The notes beneath the pieces were generated by a model. That model was given only the letters and a program-made list of their open reading frames with translations. It was not told where the DNA came from and did no database searches. Both the position numbers and the translations under genes were made by a program. From Gordonia bronchialis DSM 43247 (GTDB lineage: Bacteria; Actinomycetota; Actinomycetes; Mycobacteriales; Mycobacteriaceae), in the NCBI RefSeq assembly GCF_000024785.1, contig NC_013441.1, positions 3,658,001 to 3,722,000 on the forward strand: 64,000 nt of DNA. Reading direction: 5' to 3'. The number at the start of each line of letters is the position of its first letter. Positions within the stretch are counted from its first letter, which is position 1. Below are positions 34,974 to 43,737 of the stretch, piece after piece.

Positions 34974-35849
34974 ATGACGTTGCAACTCGACCGAGTCCTG
35001 GACACCTCCGCCCCGGCACCGTCGTCGAATCCCGCCGTCGTCGATCCGGTGAGCCGGACCCGGCGCATCGCCGGCCGGCTGCGCCCCGGTGCGCGCACCG
35101 CACGGGCCGTCCGTCAGTCGGTGGGACTCGTACTGGTGATCGTGGTGTGGCAGCTGGGGGCTCGTGGATGGCTGGGGCCCACCACGCCTGCACCTACCGA
35201 AGTTGTCACCGCCGGTTGGGATCTCGTTCGCAGCGGGGAGATCTGGCAGCACCTCGCGGCGTCCACCCGGCGGGTGGGCATCGGGTTGGCGATCGGGATC
35301 ACCATCGGCGTGGTGCTCGGCGCGGCGGCGGGCACCATCCGGATCGCCGAAGACCTCGTCAACGCCCCGATTCAGGTGCTGCGCATGATGCCGGCCGTGG
35401 CTCTCGTCCCGGTGTTCATCATCTGGTTCGGCATCGACGAGACGTTCAAGATCGCGCTCATCATCGTCGCACCGATCTTCCCGATGTACGTCAACGTGTT
35501 CGCCGGCATCCGCAACGTCGACCAGAAGCTGATCGAGGCCGCCCGGTCTCTCGACCTGACCCGAATCGAGATGTTGCGCTTCATCATCCTGCCCGGCGCG
35601 CTCCCCCAGACCCTGGTCGGTCTGCGACAGGCACTCGGTATCGGATGGCTGGTGCTCGTGGTCGCCGAGATGCAGACCACCACCGTCGGCCTCGGATTCA
35701 TCATGAACGACGCCAAGGAGTATCTGCGCACCGATCAGATCTTCCTGGTGCTGGTCATCTACGCGATTCTCGGCCTGATCACCGACCTCGCCGTCCGCCT
35801 CCTCGAGCGCCATTTCCTCTCGTGGCGCAACGGATTCGAGGGTTCCTGA
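34974..35849 (+). CDS. ABC transporter permease (SsuC/TauC family)
   Basis: A 291-residue inner-membrane permease with six hydrophobic segments and the EAA loop IEAARSLDLTRIEMLRFIILPGALPQT, of the nitrate/sulfonate/taurine importer group. ATG overlaps nothing but starts one base after the monooxygenase stop. Its stop overlaps the ATPase start (TGATG). Works with the ATPase at 35849 and lipoprotein at 38598. Confidence 0.93.
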   Translation: MTLQLDRVLDTSAPAPSSNPAVVDPVSRTRRIAGRLRPGARTARAVRQSVGLVLVIVVWQLGARGWLGPTTPAPTEVVTAGWDLVRSGEIWQHLAASTRRVGIGLAIGITIGVVLGAAAGTIRIAEDLVNAPIQVLRMMPAVALVPVFIIWFGIDETFKIALIIVAPIFPMYVNVFAGIRNVDQKLIEAARSLDLTRIEMLRFIILPGALPQTLVGLRQALGIGWLVLVVAEMQTTTVGLGFIMNDAKEYLRTDQIFLVLVIYAILGLITDLAVRLLERHFLSWRNGFEGS

Positions 35850-36601
35850 TGACCCGGGTACTCAATCACGGTATCGAGATCAACAACAGCGTCGAGATCA
35901 GGCGCGCCGGGCGCAGCTTCGACGGCCGCGAGATCCTGCGCGACGTCGACCTGACCATCGCGCCCGGTGAATTCGTCGCACTTCTCGGCGCCAGCGGTTC
36001 CGGTAAGAGCACCCTGTTGCGCGCGATCGGCGGGCTCGACGACGGTTTCACCGGCGACATCCGCGCACCCGAGTCGAAGTCCATTGTCTTCCAGGAGCAT
36101 CGGCTGGTGCCGTGGCTTCCGGTGTGGCGCAACGTCGCACTCGGGCTGCGCGGCCGGGACGCGAGGTCTGCGGCCGCCGATGCGCTCGCCGAGGTCGGTC
36201 TGCGTGACAAGGTCGACGCCTGGCCGTCCACCCTGTCCGGCGGTGAGTCCCAACGCGTCGCGCTCGCCCGCGCGCTGGTGCGTGAACCACGGGTGCTGCT
36301 GCTCGACGAACCGTTCGGTGCTCTCGACGCGCTGACCCGGGGCAACGCACAGCGCCTCGTCGAGCGGCTCTGGCAGCACCACCGTCCCGCGACGCTGCTC
36401 GTCACCCACGACGTCGAGGAGGCCGTCCTGCTCGCCGATCGTGCTCTCGTCCTGCGCGACCGTCACATCGCCGAGGACGTTCCGATCGACCTCCCCCGCC
36501 CGCGCTCGGTGGTCGACCCCGCTTTCGTCGCCCTCCGGCAGCAGCTGCTCTGCGCGCTCGGAGTCCAAGCACCCCAACCACATCGAGGAGCCAAGCCATG
36601 A
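35849..36601 (+). CDS. ABC transporter ATP-binding protein (SsuB/TauB family)
   Basis: A 250-residue ATPase: Walker A GASGSGKST, Q-loop FQEHRLVPWLPV (SsuB-like), signature STLSGGESQRVALA, Walker B VLLLDEPFGALDALTRG, H-loop VTHDVEEA. The stop overlaps the start of the flavoprotein gene (ATGA), so translation is coupled. Confidence 0.93.
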   Translation: MTRVLNHGIEINNSVEIRRAGRSFDGREILRDVDLTIAPGEFVALLGASGSGKSTLLRAIGGLDDGFTGDIRAPESKSIVFQEHRLVPWLPVWRNVALGLRGRDARSAAADALAEVGLRDKVDAWPSTLSGGESQRVALARALVREPRVLLLDEPFGALDALTRGNAQRLVERLWQHHRPATLLVTHDVEEAVLLADRALVLRDRHIAEDVPIDLPRPRSVVDPAFVALRQQLLCALGVQAPQPHRGAKP

Positions 36602-38220
36602 CCGCCACGGCCACAGACACGCTCACCCTGTCCACCGACGTCCTGGTCATCGGTGGTGGGCCGGCCGCCACCTGGGCGGCCATCAATGCCCGCGACAACG
36701 GCGCGGAGGTGGTGCTCGTCGACAAGGGCTACTGCGGAACCTCCGGGGCGACCGCACCGGCCGGCACCGGGGTCTGGTACGTGGCACCCGAGGCGCAGGC
36801 ACGCGCGTCGGCGAAAGCGAGCAGGGAACGCCTGGGCGGGAATCTCGCCGACCATGATTGGATGGACCGCGTCCTGGATCAGACCTACGCCAACATGCAC
36901 CGGCTGGGTACCGAGGGACGCTACCCGTTCCCGGTGAGCAAACGCACCGGGGAGGCCATCCGCACCGGGGTGCAGGGTCCGGAGTACATGCGCCGGATGC
37001 GGGCCTGGGTGCAGCGCCGTGGTGTCACGATCCTCGACCACTCCCCCGTCCTGCAACTCCTCACCGACCGCGACGGTCGGGTTGCCGGAGCCGCCGGACA
37101 TCAACGACAGTCCGGCCGCGACTTCCGGATCTCCGCGCGCACAGTGGTTCTGGCGACCGGCGGCTGCGCGTTCCTGTCCCGCGCCCTCGGCACCAACGTC
37201 AACACCGGTGACGGTGCGTTGATGGCCGCCGAGGTGGGTGCCCACTTCTCCGGGATGGAGTTCGCGAACGCGTATGCGATCGTGCCGAAGGGCTCGACGG
37301 TGACCAAGACCGCCTACTACGGGTACGCCACCTTCTATCACGCCGACGGGCGGGTGGTCGACGGTGCCGGTTCCACCAAGGGCCGGTCGGTCATCGCTCG
37401 GACACTGCTCGACGAGCCGGTGTATGCCCAGTTGGACCGCGCCGACGACACCGTGGCCGCGCAGATGCGGCTCGGCCAGCCGAATTTCTTCCTGCAGTTC
37501 GATCGTCGCGGAATCAATCCGTTCACCGATCGCTTCGAGGTGGACCTGCTGGCCGAAGGCACCGTGCGCGGTACCGGCGGCATCGATCTCGTCGACTTCG
37601 ATTGCGCCACCGTCGTTCCCGGCCTGTACGCAGCCGGCGACGCGGCGACCCGCGAACGCATCTGCGGTGGATTCACCGGTGGTGGCAGCCACAATTCGGC
37701 GTGGGCGATGTCGTCGGGCAGCTTCGCCGGCGCCGCCGCGGCTCGAGCCGCACTCCGGTCGTCGAGGCCGGCACTGGCCGACCTCCGAGGAGCCGGGACC
37801 GTCGCGCTCGCACCGGCCTCTGGCGGATGGCGCCCGGCCGAGGCACTCACGCAGGCCCAGTCGCACCTGATCCCATTCGAGAAGAACTATCTGCGGCACG
37901 GCGATCGGATGAGCAGCGCGCTCGCCGGACTCGATGATCTGTGGAACCAACTGTCCGCGAGCGACTTCGACGCACCAGATGCGGCCACCCGGTTGCGTGC
38001 GCGTGAGGTCGCCGCGATCACCGCGGTCGGACGGTGGATCTATTCGTCTGCCCTGTACCGCACCGAAACCCGCGGGATGAGCAAACGCGAGGACTTCCCG
38101 GGGCAGGACCCGGAGCAACGCGGCCATGTCCACACCGGTGGTCTCGACGACGTATGGGTACGACGGGCGCGGGCGCTGCCGCGGTCGCGGAAGTTCGACG
38201 CGGTCGGGGCCGTCGCATGA
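36598..38220 (+). CDS. FAD-dependent oxidoreductase of the fumarate reductase/APS reductase alpha family
   Basis: A 540-residue flavoprotein. FAD-binding motifs: VLVIGGGPAATWAAINA (residues 15-31), VVLVDKGYCGTSGATAPAG, RTVVLATGGCAFLSRALGTN and GLYAAGDAATRERICGGFTG. The RICGGFTGGGSHNSAWA stretch and the coupling to a dicluster ferredoxin resemble adenylylsulfate reductase (AprA) rather than succinate dehydrogenase. Next to sulfonate transport genes it probably transfers electrons to or from a sulfur substrate or flavin (inference). Confidence 0.85.
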   Translation: MTATATDTLTLSTDVLVIGGGPAATWAAINARDNGAEVVLVDKGYCGTSGATAPAGTGVWYVAPEAQARASAKASRERLGGNLADHDWMDRVLDQTYANMHRLGTEGRYPFPVSKRTGEAIRTGVQGPEYMRRMRAWVQRRGVTILDHSPVLQLLTDRDGRVAGAAGHQRQSGRDFRISARTVVLATGGCAFLSRALGTNVNTGDGALMAAEVGAHFSGMEFANAYAIVPKGSTVTKTAYYGYATFYHADGRVVDGAGSTKGRSVIARTLLDEPVYAQLDRADDTVAAQMRLGQPNFFLQFDRRGINPFTDRFEVDLLAEGTVRGTGGIDLVDFDCATVVPGLYAAGDAATRERICGGFTGGGSHNSAWAMSSGSFAGAAAARAALRSSRPALADLRGAGTVALAPASGGWRPAEALTQAQSHLIPFEKNYLRHGDRMSSALAGLDDLWNQLSASDFDAPDAATRLRAREVAAITAVGRWIYSSALYRTETRGMSKREDFPGQDPEQRGHVHTGGLDDVWVRRARALPRSRKFDAVGAVA

Positions 38221-38552
38221 TCGAACTCGTGTTGGCCGACGCCTGCATCGCGTGCGACAAGTGCGTGCTGGCTTGTCCCACCAACGTTTTCGACCAGGGT
38301 ACCGATGGCATACCGGTCATCGCGCGACAGTCGGACTGCCAGACCTGCTTCATGTGCGAGGCCTACTGCCCCACCGACGCACTGTACGTGAGCCCTGATT
38401 CCGCCCCCGCCGACGAATCCTTCAGTCCACCGGAGCATCTCGTCGGCAGCTACCGCGAACGCCTCGGCTGGGGCAAGGGCCGCAGACCGGGCTCGCTCGT
38501 CGCCGTCGGGCCCGAGATCCCCCACGGTGATCCGCCACCACGCGTGCGCTGA
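38217..38552 (+). CDS. Dicluster 2[4Fe-4S] ferredoxin
   Basis: A 111-residue protein with two classic cluster motifs: C10-x2-C13-x2-C16-x3-C20-P and C41-x2-C44-x2-C47-x3-C51-P. The tail (residues 60-111) is not a known domain but is longer than in simple ferredoxins, as in AprB-like subunits. The ATG overlaps the flavoprotein stop (ATGA), so the two are made together and presumably form a complex. Confidence 0.93.
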   Translation: MIELVLADACIACDKCVLACPTNVFDQGTDGIPVIARQSDCQTCFMCEAYCPTDALYVSPDSAPADESFSPPEHLVGSYRERLGWGKGRRPGSLVAVGPEIPHGDPPPRVR

Positions 38553-38597
38553 TCGTCTGACACCACCCACGTGATCGTAGAACCAGGACCACCACCC

Positions 38598-39620
38598 ATG
38601 AAACGCTTTTCCCGCCTTGTGCTGTCCGCACTCCGCTTCTCCATGCTCATCGTCACGTTGGCCGCCCTGATGGGCATATCGGTGACCGCGTGCAGTGCAG
38701 GACAATCCGACAGCGCCGACCGCGACGTCATCGGCACCCTGCGGGTGGGTGTGATCGGGTCGGTCAATGTCATCAGCGGCCCGCTGGGCCTCGCGCACAG
38801 CCGAGGTGAGGTGCTGCGAGCCCTGAAGCCGCTCGGCGTCGACAAGATCGATGTGTACAACTTCCCCAACGGGCCGGACCTGAATCAGGCTCTGCTCGGC
38901 GGACGTCTCGACGTCGGGTTGTACGGCGACACCCCGGCACTCGTCGCCCGCGGCAGTGGACTGCAGACCCGGTTGCTGGCCATCTCGCAGTTCAACAACG
39001 ACGCCGGTGTGGTCGTCAAGAATCCGTCGATCCGGACGCTGAAGGACCTGGCGGGCAAGAAGATCGGGGTCCCCAAGGGCTCCTACATCGACCGCTACCT
39101 GCAGGGTGCGCTGCAGCAGGCCGGGATCACCGCCCAGCTGATCCACCTGTATCCCGCCGATCAGGAGGCGCCGCTGAGCAGCGGTGAGATCGACGCCGCC
39201 GCGCTGCCCGGTGTGATCCCGTCCGTCGCGCTGCAGACGTTCCAGCGCAAGGGATACCGCCTCATCGACTCGGTGTACCGCAATCACCCCGACCTCGCCG
39301 GCACCAGCGCGGTGGCATCGGCGGCAGCGTTCCTGGACAAGCAGAAGGACTTCGGCGCCGCCTGGCAAAAGCTCCTCGCCGACTCGGTCACCTATGCCAA
39401 GGCGCATTGGGACGAGTACCTGGCCTTCGAGATCAAGAACTCCAAGGCCAACCCCGACGACATCCGCGCGGCCGCCAACCCCGACGGCTATGCCGCCGAA
39501 CCCTTCCCGGCCGCCGGCGTCCGACTCCTGGAGGGAACCAAGAAGTTCCTGGTCTCCAGCGGAAGCATCAAGCAGGACTTCTCACTGGGCGACTGGGAGT
39601 ACCGGACGTCCAACGCCTGA
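38598..39620 (+). CDS. ABC transporter substrate-binding lipoprotein (SsuA/TauA-like)
   Basis: A 340-residue protein with lipoprotein signal (lipobox SVTAC, Cys32) and a periplasmic-binding fold of the aliphatic sulfonate/nitrate group: TLRVGVIGSVNVISGPLGLA, GPDLNQALLGGRLDVGLYGD, LKDLAGKKIGVPKGSYIDRY. It completes the importer with the permease and ATPase at 34974 and 35849. Gap to ferredoxin is 45 bp. Actual ligand unknown; a sulfonate or other organosulfur compound is inferred from the neighbouring monooxygenase. Confidence 0.9.
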   Translation: MKRFSRLVLSALRFSMLIVTLAALMGISVTACSAGQSDSADRDVIGTLRVGVIGSVNVISGPLGLAHSRGEVLRALKPLGVDKIDVYNFPNGPDLNQALLGGRLDVGLYGDTPALVARGSGLQTRLLAISQFNNDAGVVVKNPSIRTLKDLAGKKIGVPKGSYIDRYLQGALQQAGITAQLIHLYPADQEAPLSSGEIDAAALPGVIPSVALQTFQRKGYRLIDSVYRNHPDLAGTSAVASAAAFLDKQKDFGAAWQKLLADSVTYAKAHWDEYLAFEIKNSKANPDDIRAAANPDGYAAEPFPAAGVRLLEGTKKFLVSSGSIKQDFSLGDWEYRTSNA

Positions 39621-39630
39621 TGCCCATTCC

Positions 39631-39705
39631 ACCCGCTGGTTGAGCCGTGGCCGCAGCGCGTCGAAACCACCAGCAACCCAACCGTATTCGCAACCACCAC
39701 ACACC
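39631..39705. repeat. Dispersed CTGGTTGAGC...GTCGAAACCAC repeat, copy 3
   Basis: A single unit: GCTGGTTGAGCCGTGGCC, then GCGTCGAAACCACCAGCAAC and a tail ATTCGCAACCACC. Shares head, core and tail with copies 1 and 2 but without the tandem expansion. Lies between the lipoprotein and NUDIX genes. Confidence 0.75.
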
Positions 39706-39713
39706 CCACCCCG

Positions 39714-40142
39714 TCAGTCGAGCATCCGCACCCCGTCATGTAATCGGGTCGCCACACCACCCGACAACGCGTCGTCGACCCGCACCCGGAACACCTCCGT
39801 GATGCGCGCGCGAGCCTCGTCGACGCCCATCCACTCGACCGCACTCGACTCGTCGGAAACACGAGTAGCACCACCGACCGGTTCACACCGATAGACCAGC
39901 GAGACCACCCCGCGAGCGACGTTCTTGTACACGCCGGTCAGATCTCCCACGCGCACAAGGACTCCGGTCTCCTCCTCGATCTCGCGTAGCACTCCGGCGG
40001 GGATCGACTCGGCCGGTTCGAGCACCCCACCGGGGATCTGCCACTCGCCGTTGTCTCGCCGTCGGATCAGCAGTATCCGTCCGGCGGCGTCGAGCACCAC
40101 GCCGGCGACGCTGACGTAGTGCTGCGGCAGGGCCGGCGTCAT
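39714..40142 (-). CDS. NUDIX hydrolase
   Basis: A 142-residue nucleoside-diphosphate-linked hydrolase. The Nudix box is GGVLEPAESIPAGVLREIEE-ETGV (written in two parts), preceded by RRRDNGEWQIPGG. Small MutT-like size; substrate not determined. Its ATG overlaps the stop of the MFS gene (ATGA), so it is coupled to that gene. Confidence 0.9.
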   Translation of the reverse strand: MTPALPQHYVSVAGVVLDAAGRILLIRRRDNGEWQIPGGVLEPAESIPAGVLREIEEETGVLVRVGDLTGVYKNVARGVVSLVYRCEPVGGATRVSDESSAVEWMGVDEARARITEVFRVRVDDALSGGVATRLHDGVRMLD

Positions 40143-41455
40143 GGGACGGGGCGGCCGGACTGCTGTGACCACAGCACCGGATCGTCGCGCAACAGCTTGG
40201 CACGCCCCTTCCGCCGGTAGCGGAAGATCTGGATGGCACCGATCCCCCACAGCAGATACTGCGCCGACATCGCCCACGTGAACGCGTCGGCCGTGTATCC
40301 GGCCACGCCGTCGGGCGTACGCCAGTCGAGGATCACCCCGATCATCGCGACCAGCGACAGGCTGGCGAAGAAGCCGCCCTGGTTGATGATGCCGGTGGCG
40401 CTGCTGACCCGGTCCACCGGATTCGACGTGCGGCCGTAGTCGAAGCCGATCATCGACGCCGGACCACCCATGCCGCAGACCATTACGAGGACCACGAGCA
40501 CCCCGAAGGGCGGGTTGCCCGGCCAGGCAAGAACCAGCGTCCACATTCCGGCGATCAAGCCGACAACGCCGAGCACCAGAGTCGAACGATGCCACGGCCA
40601 CCGTGTGATGAGGCCCGCGAACACCGGACCGAACGCGATGATGGAGAACACCATCAACGACAGCAACACGCCGGCGGCCGCGTCGCTCTGCCCGGCGCCC
40701 TGCACGAAGAACGGGAAACCCCAGAGCAATCCGAGCACCGTCGCACTGAACTGGGTCGAAAAGTGGGTCCAAAAGCCGAGTCTCGTGCCCGGATGCCCCC
40801 ACGACGCCGACAGCGACGCCTTGATGCCGGCCAGCCCCAACAACGGGCCCGACGTGGTGCGCTTGTGCGGGGTGTCCCGGATGACGACGAGACTCACCAC
40901 CAGCAATGCCGCACCGAGGACGGCGGTGGCGATGTAGGAGCGCGTCCAGCCCCATGCCGACAGCGCCCACGTCATCGGCGTCGCAGCGGCCACCGCACCC
41001 AACTGGCCCAGGACACCGGTCAGCTGGGTCATCAGCGGGATGCGCCGGACGGGGAACCAGGAGGTCACCAGTCGCAGGACGCAAACAAAGGTCATGGCGT
41101 CGCCGACGCCGACGAAGAACCGAGAGCCGAGCGCCCACATGTAGTTGTCGGCGAAGGCGAAGCTGAGCTGCGCGAGGGTGAGGATAAGGGTGCCGGTGAG
41201 CAACACCCGACGCGGCCCGAAACGGTCCACGAGGAGCCCGACGGGCACCTGCATCGCCGCGTAGACCAGCAGCTGTAGCACGACGAACGTGGACAGAGCC
41301 GACGCGCTGATGTGGAATCGTTCGGCCGCGAGTAGACCGGCGACGGCCATCGAGGAACGGTGCAGCACCGCCAGGAAGTAGACCGTCACGGCGACGATCC
41401 AGATCACCATCGGCCGTGCCGTCAGCGATCGTGCGACCCCAGACTGCGCGGTCAC
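40139..41455 (-). CDS. MFS transporter
   Basis: A 438-residue major facilitator protein with twelve predicted membrane segments. The cytoplasmic loop 2-3 motif is GLLVDRFGPRRVLLTG, followed by LGSRFFVGVGDAMTFVCVLR. GTG 41455 is chosen for its strong AAGGAGG seven bases upstream; longer readings lack support. Export or uptake role unknown. Downstream NUDIX gene is coupled. Confidence 0.9.
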   Translation of the reverse strand: MTAQSGVARSLTARPMVIWIVAVTVYFLAVLHRSSMAVAGLLAAERFHISASALSTFVVLQLLVYAAMQVPVGLLVDRFGPRRVLLTGTLILTLAQLSFAFADNYMWALGSRFFVGVGDAMTFVCVLRLVTSWFPVRRIPLMTQLTGVLGQLGAVAAATPMTWALSAWGWTRSYIATAVLGAALLVVSLVVIRDTPHKRTTSGPLLGLAGIKASLSASWGHPGTRLGFWTHFSTQFSATVLGLLWGFPFFVQGAGQSDAAAGVLLSLMVFSIIAFGPVFAGLITRWPWHRSTLVLGVVGLIAGMWTLVLAWPGNPPFGVLVVLVMVCGMGGPASMIGFDYGRTSNPVDRVSSATGIINQGGFFASLSLVAMIGVILDWRTPDGVAGYTADAFTWAMSAQYLLWGIGAIQIFRYRRKGRAKLLRDDPVLWSQQSGRPVP

Positions 41456-41577
41456 CGGACCGACCTCCTTCTCGTCGCCCCCGAATTGCGACCGCAAGCG
41501 GCCCCTCGCCGATGGATACCGTACGCCTGGATTCATGTGCCCTCGAAATCGAAACACGACACCGTCGGTGCACACAG

Positions 41578-41615
41578 CGAAACCCCCGTCCGGGATATCC
41601 CGGACGGGGGTTTCG
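41578..41615. terminator. Perfect palindromic terminator between tRNA and MFS genes
   Basis: A 38-bp perfect palindrome (CGAAACCCCCGTCCGGG and its exact complement around ATAT). With TTTCG on either side it can act as terminator for the tRNA on the minus strand. It lies 4 bp after the tRNA 3' end. Confidence 0.8.
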
Positions 41616-41618
41616 TGT

Positions 41619-41695
41619 TGGTAGCGGGGACAGGATTTGAACCTGCGACCTCTGGGTTATGAGCCCAGCGAGCTACCGAGCTGCTCCACCCCGCG
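41619..41695 (-). tRNA. Initiator tRNA-Met (CAT)
   Basis: 77 nt with encoded CCA. Anticodon loop CTCATAA with stem GGG/CCC pairs (CTGGG-CTCATAA-CCCAG) is characteristic of initiator tRNA, as is the C1 start (CGCGGGG) that mismatches position 72. The T-loop is GGTTCAAATCC. No other RNA gene is adjacent. Confidence 0.95.
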
Positions 41696-41794
41696 TTGGT
41701 GAACACAACGTTACACACACGTTCGGCCGCGGTGCAAATCGGTTCCGCAATCGCACCTGACCTGCGAAAACACGTGTGACCACGAACACGTTGG

Positions 41795-43042
41795 CTATCG
41801 CGCGTGTACGCCCATCAGCGCGGCGAGCTGCCGTGCCAGCGGGTTCAAGTCGAGTCGGTCCGGGTCCCTCTTCGGCGTGGTGTCCCAGGGCTGTGCGATC
41901 CGCGGATTCGCGTAGGGCGCGCGAGCCGCGCCGCGCACACTTGTGGGGTTTCCCTGCGGCACCGTGCACGCGGCCGCGGTGTTGAACGGGAAGTCGTCAT
42001 ATCGAAGATCGAAGGACGGATTGCGGCGGCGCATCTCGTCGATCATGCGCTGCGTGCTCTCGTACCCTCGGGTGCACGCGGGCGGATTGTTGGTCTCGAG
42101 CACCACACCGAAATGGATCTGTCCGTCTCCCGGCGCAGTGGCATGACTACTCGCCGACAACTGGCTGAGCATGGCGAAGGTCGGCGCGACGGCATACGAG
42201 GTCGGCGCGATCGTGCGAAGTGTCTCGCCGAGATCGTGCACCACCGCGGTCATGTCGCCGCCGTGACGGTCGATGAGCGCGGACAGCTGCGACGCCGAGG
42301 CCGTCCCGGTCGAGAGCAGTCTGCGCACATCGGGATCCGACGACGCGAGTTGCGCGGTGATGAGATCGAGCTTGCGCGACCAGGACAGGATCGCGTCGGA
42401 CTGATCGGCCTGGGTAGCCAGCACGGACTCGGCATTCGAGAGCAGTGCGACGGTCTCCGAGATGTTGTCGACGCCGGCCCGCGACAGGTTGCTCAGTGAC
42501 GTCACCAGCCGCGTCAGGTTCTCCCCCTGCCCGCTGAACGCGTTGCCCAGTTCGGTGACGACGGTGCGGAGATCCTCGACCGGGATCGAGTCGGCGAAGT
42601 CCAGGGCCGAGGACACCACGTCTTCGAGAGGCCGTGGGAGTTCGAACCTCTCGATGACCGACCCGTCGTGCAGGTAGGGACCCGACGTGGTGCTCGGCTG
42701 CAGGTCGACGAACTGTTCACCGATCGCGGATCGGTTGGCCACCACCGCCGTCGCGGAATCGGGGATCTGTGGTCCAACCGAGTCCAGCACCAGTTCCACG
42801 CTCACCCCCGACTTCGTGAGCCGCAGGGCGCCGACCCGGCCCGCCGGGACGCCGAGGTAGGTGACCTCGGCATTGGTGAAGATGCCACCTGAGTCGGCCA
42901 TTGCGACGGTGACCGAGTACGCCCCGACGCCGACCATCTCATCGAGACGGACGTACCGAATCCCCGCATAGACGACGGCCAGCAATCCGACGACGATGAC
43001 GACCGCGATCTGCCATCGTGCGAGCCGACTCAGTGGTGGCAT
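41795..43042 (-). CDS. MCE-family protein (orphan)
   Basis: A 415-residue mammalian-cell-entry protein: N-terminal membrane anchor (WQIAVVIVVGLLAVVYAGIRYV), the MCE domain (YSVTVAMADSGGIFTNAEVTYLGVPAGRV, VANRSAIGEQFVDLQP), then a long helical region (about 150-300) and a Cys-containing C-terminus. MCE proteins form lipid-import channels, usually encoded as six-gene mce operons with YrbE permeases. None is adjacent, so this one may join another Mce complex. ATG 43042. Confidence 0.88.
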   Translation of the reverse strand: MPPLSRLARWQIAVVIVVGLLAVVYAGIRYVRLDEMVGVGAYSVTVAMADSGGIFTNAEVTYLGVPAGRVGALRLTKSGVSVELVLDSVGPQIPDSATAVVANRSAIGEQFVDLQPSTTSGPYLHDGSVIERFELPRPLEDVVSSALDFADSIPVEDLRTVVTELGNAFSGQGENLTRLVTSLSNLSRAGVDNISETVALLSNAESVLATQADQSDAILSWSRKLDLITAQLASSDPDVRRLLSTGTASASQLSALIDRHGGDMTAVVHDLGETLRTIAPTSYAVAPTFAMLSQLSASSHATAPGDGQIHFGVVLETNNPPACTRGYESTQRMIDEMRRRNPSFDLRYDDFPFNTAAACTVPQGNPTSVRGAARAPYANPRIAQPWDTTPKRDPDRLDLNPLARQLAALMGVHAR

Positions 43043-43269
43043 AAGGACCCCGACCTCTTCTCCCTCCCACACCGGACACCGGTACGCGCGGAAAGTTACT
43101 CGGCAGTCAGGTATAGGGACAGGGGTTCGTGTCCAACCGAGCAGCAGGCGCAACCACCGCCATCGAGCACAGTCCGATAACAGAGTGGGAGCCACAATGA
43201 CAGCGATCGAGAGTGATTTCCATCACAATGCGAGTAGACTCAGCGCTACCCCGATGATGAGGAGGCATC

Positions 43270-43560
43270 ATGACCGCCCACCACATGCACCACCATCATG
43301 AGAGTCACGGCAACCACCCGATGAGCATTGTGGGTTTCATGCTCGTCCTCGGCGGTTTCGTCCTCGCCGCGCTGTGGTTGATCTCCATGGCCTCGGCGCA
43401 CACCGGAACGGCAATCCTCTGCGGCCTGCTCATGGTCGCGGCGTTCACCGGCGCGGTCACCATTTTCACCTCGCTGATCCACCGCAATCACCACAGCCCG
43501 GTGGTGCCGGACAACACCCCCGACGAAGCCGAGCGCTACATGCGCAAGTACCGCGGCTGA
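43270..43560 (+). CDS. His-rich small membrane protein
   Basis: A 96-residue protein with a His-rich N-terminus (MTAHHMHHHHESHGNHPMS), two hydrophobic segments (about 19-40 and 48-68), and a short tail ending AERYMRKYRG. GAGGAGG precedes the ATG. The His cluster may bind metal, though it could also just be a charge-buffering tail. I do not recognise a named family. Confidence 0.75.
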   Translation: MTAHHMHHHHESHGNHPMSIVGFMLVLGGFVLAALWLISMASAHTGTAILCGLLMVAAFTGAVTIFTSLIHRNHHSPVVPDNTPDEAERYMRKYRG

Positions 43561-43605
43561 GCCGCTACTCCCCACCGCCAACTGGGGCGTCCGGCCATGA
43601 GTTCC

Positions 43606-43644
43606 GTATGACGTTTGGCCCGGAATCCGGGCCAAACGTCATAC
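43606..43644. terminator. Perfect palindromic hairpin between convergent genes
   Basis: A 39-bp perfect inverted repeat (GTATGACGTTTGGCCCGGA and its complement with one central base) lies between the His-rich membrane protein and the UPF0182 gene. Probably a bidirectional terminator; no T-run follows. Confidence 0.65.
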
Positions 43645-43737
43645 AGGACTGAACTGGGTGCGTGTTCGGCGAAAGTGGTTGTGTCGCTGAGCCCTTCGTG
43701 GCGCTCGGCTGGCGTCTCGCGCACCTTAGGGGGCGTG

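Noticed and set aside
36463..38133. Large minus-strand open frame opposite the flavoprotein gene
   Set aside because: Antisense shadow typical of high-GC genes; no start context or family motif, while the plus strand has clear FAD motifs.
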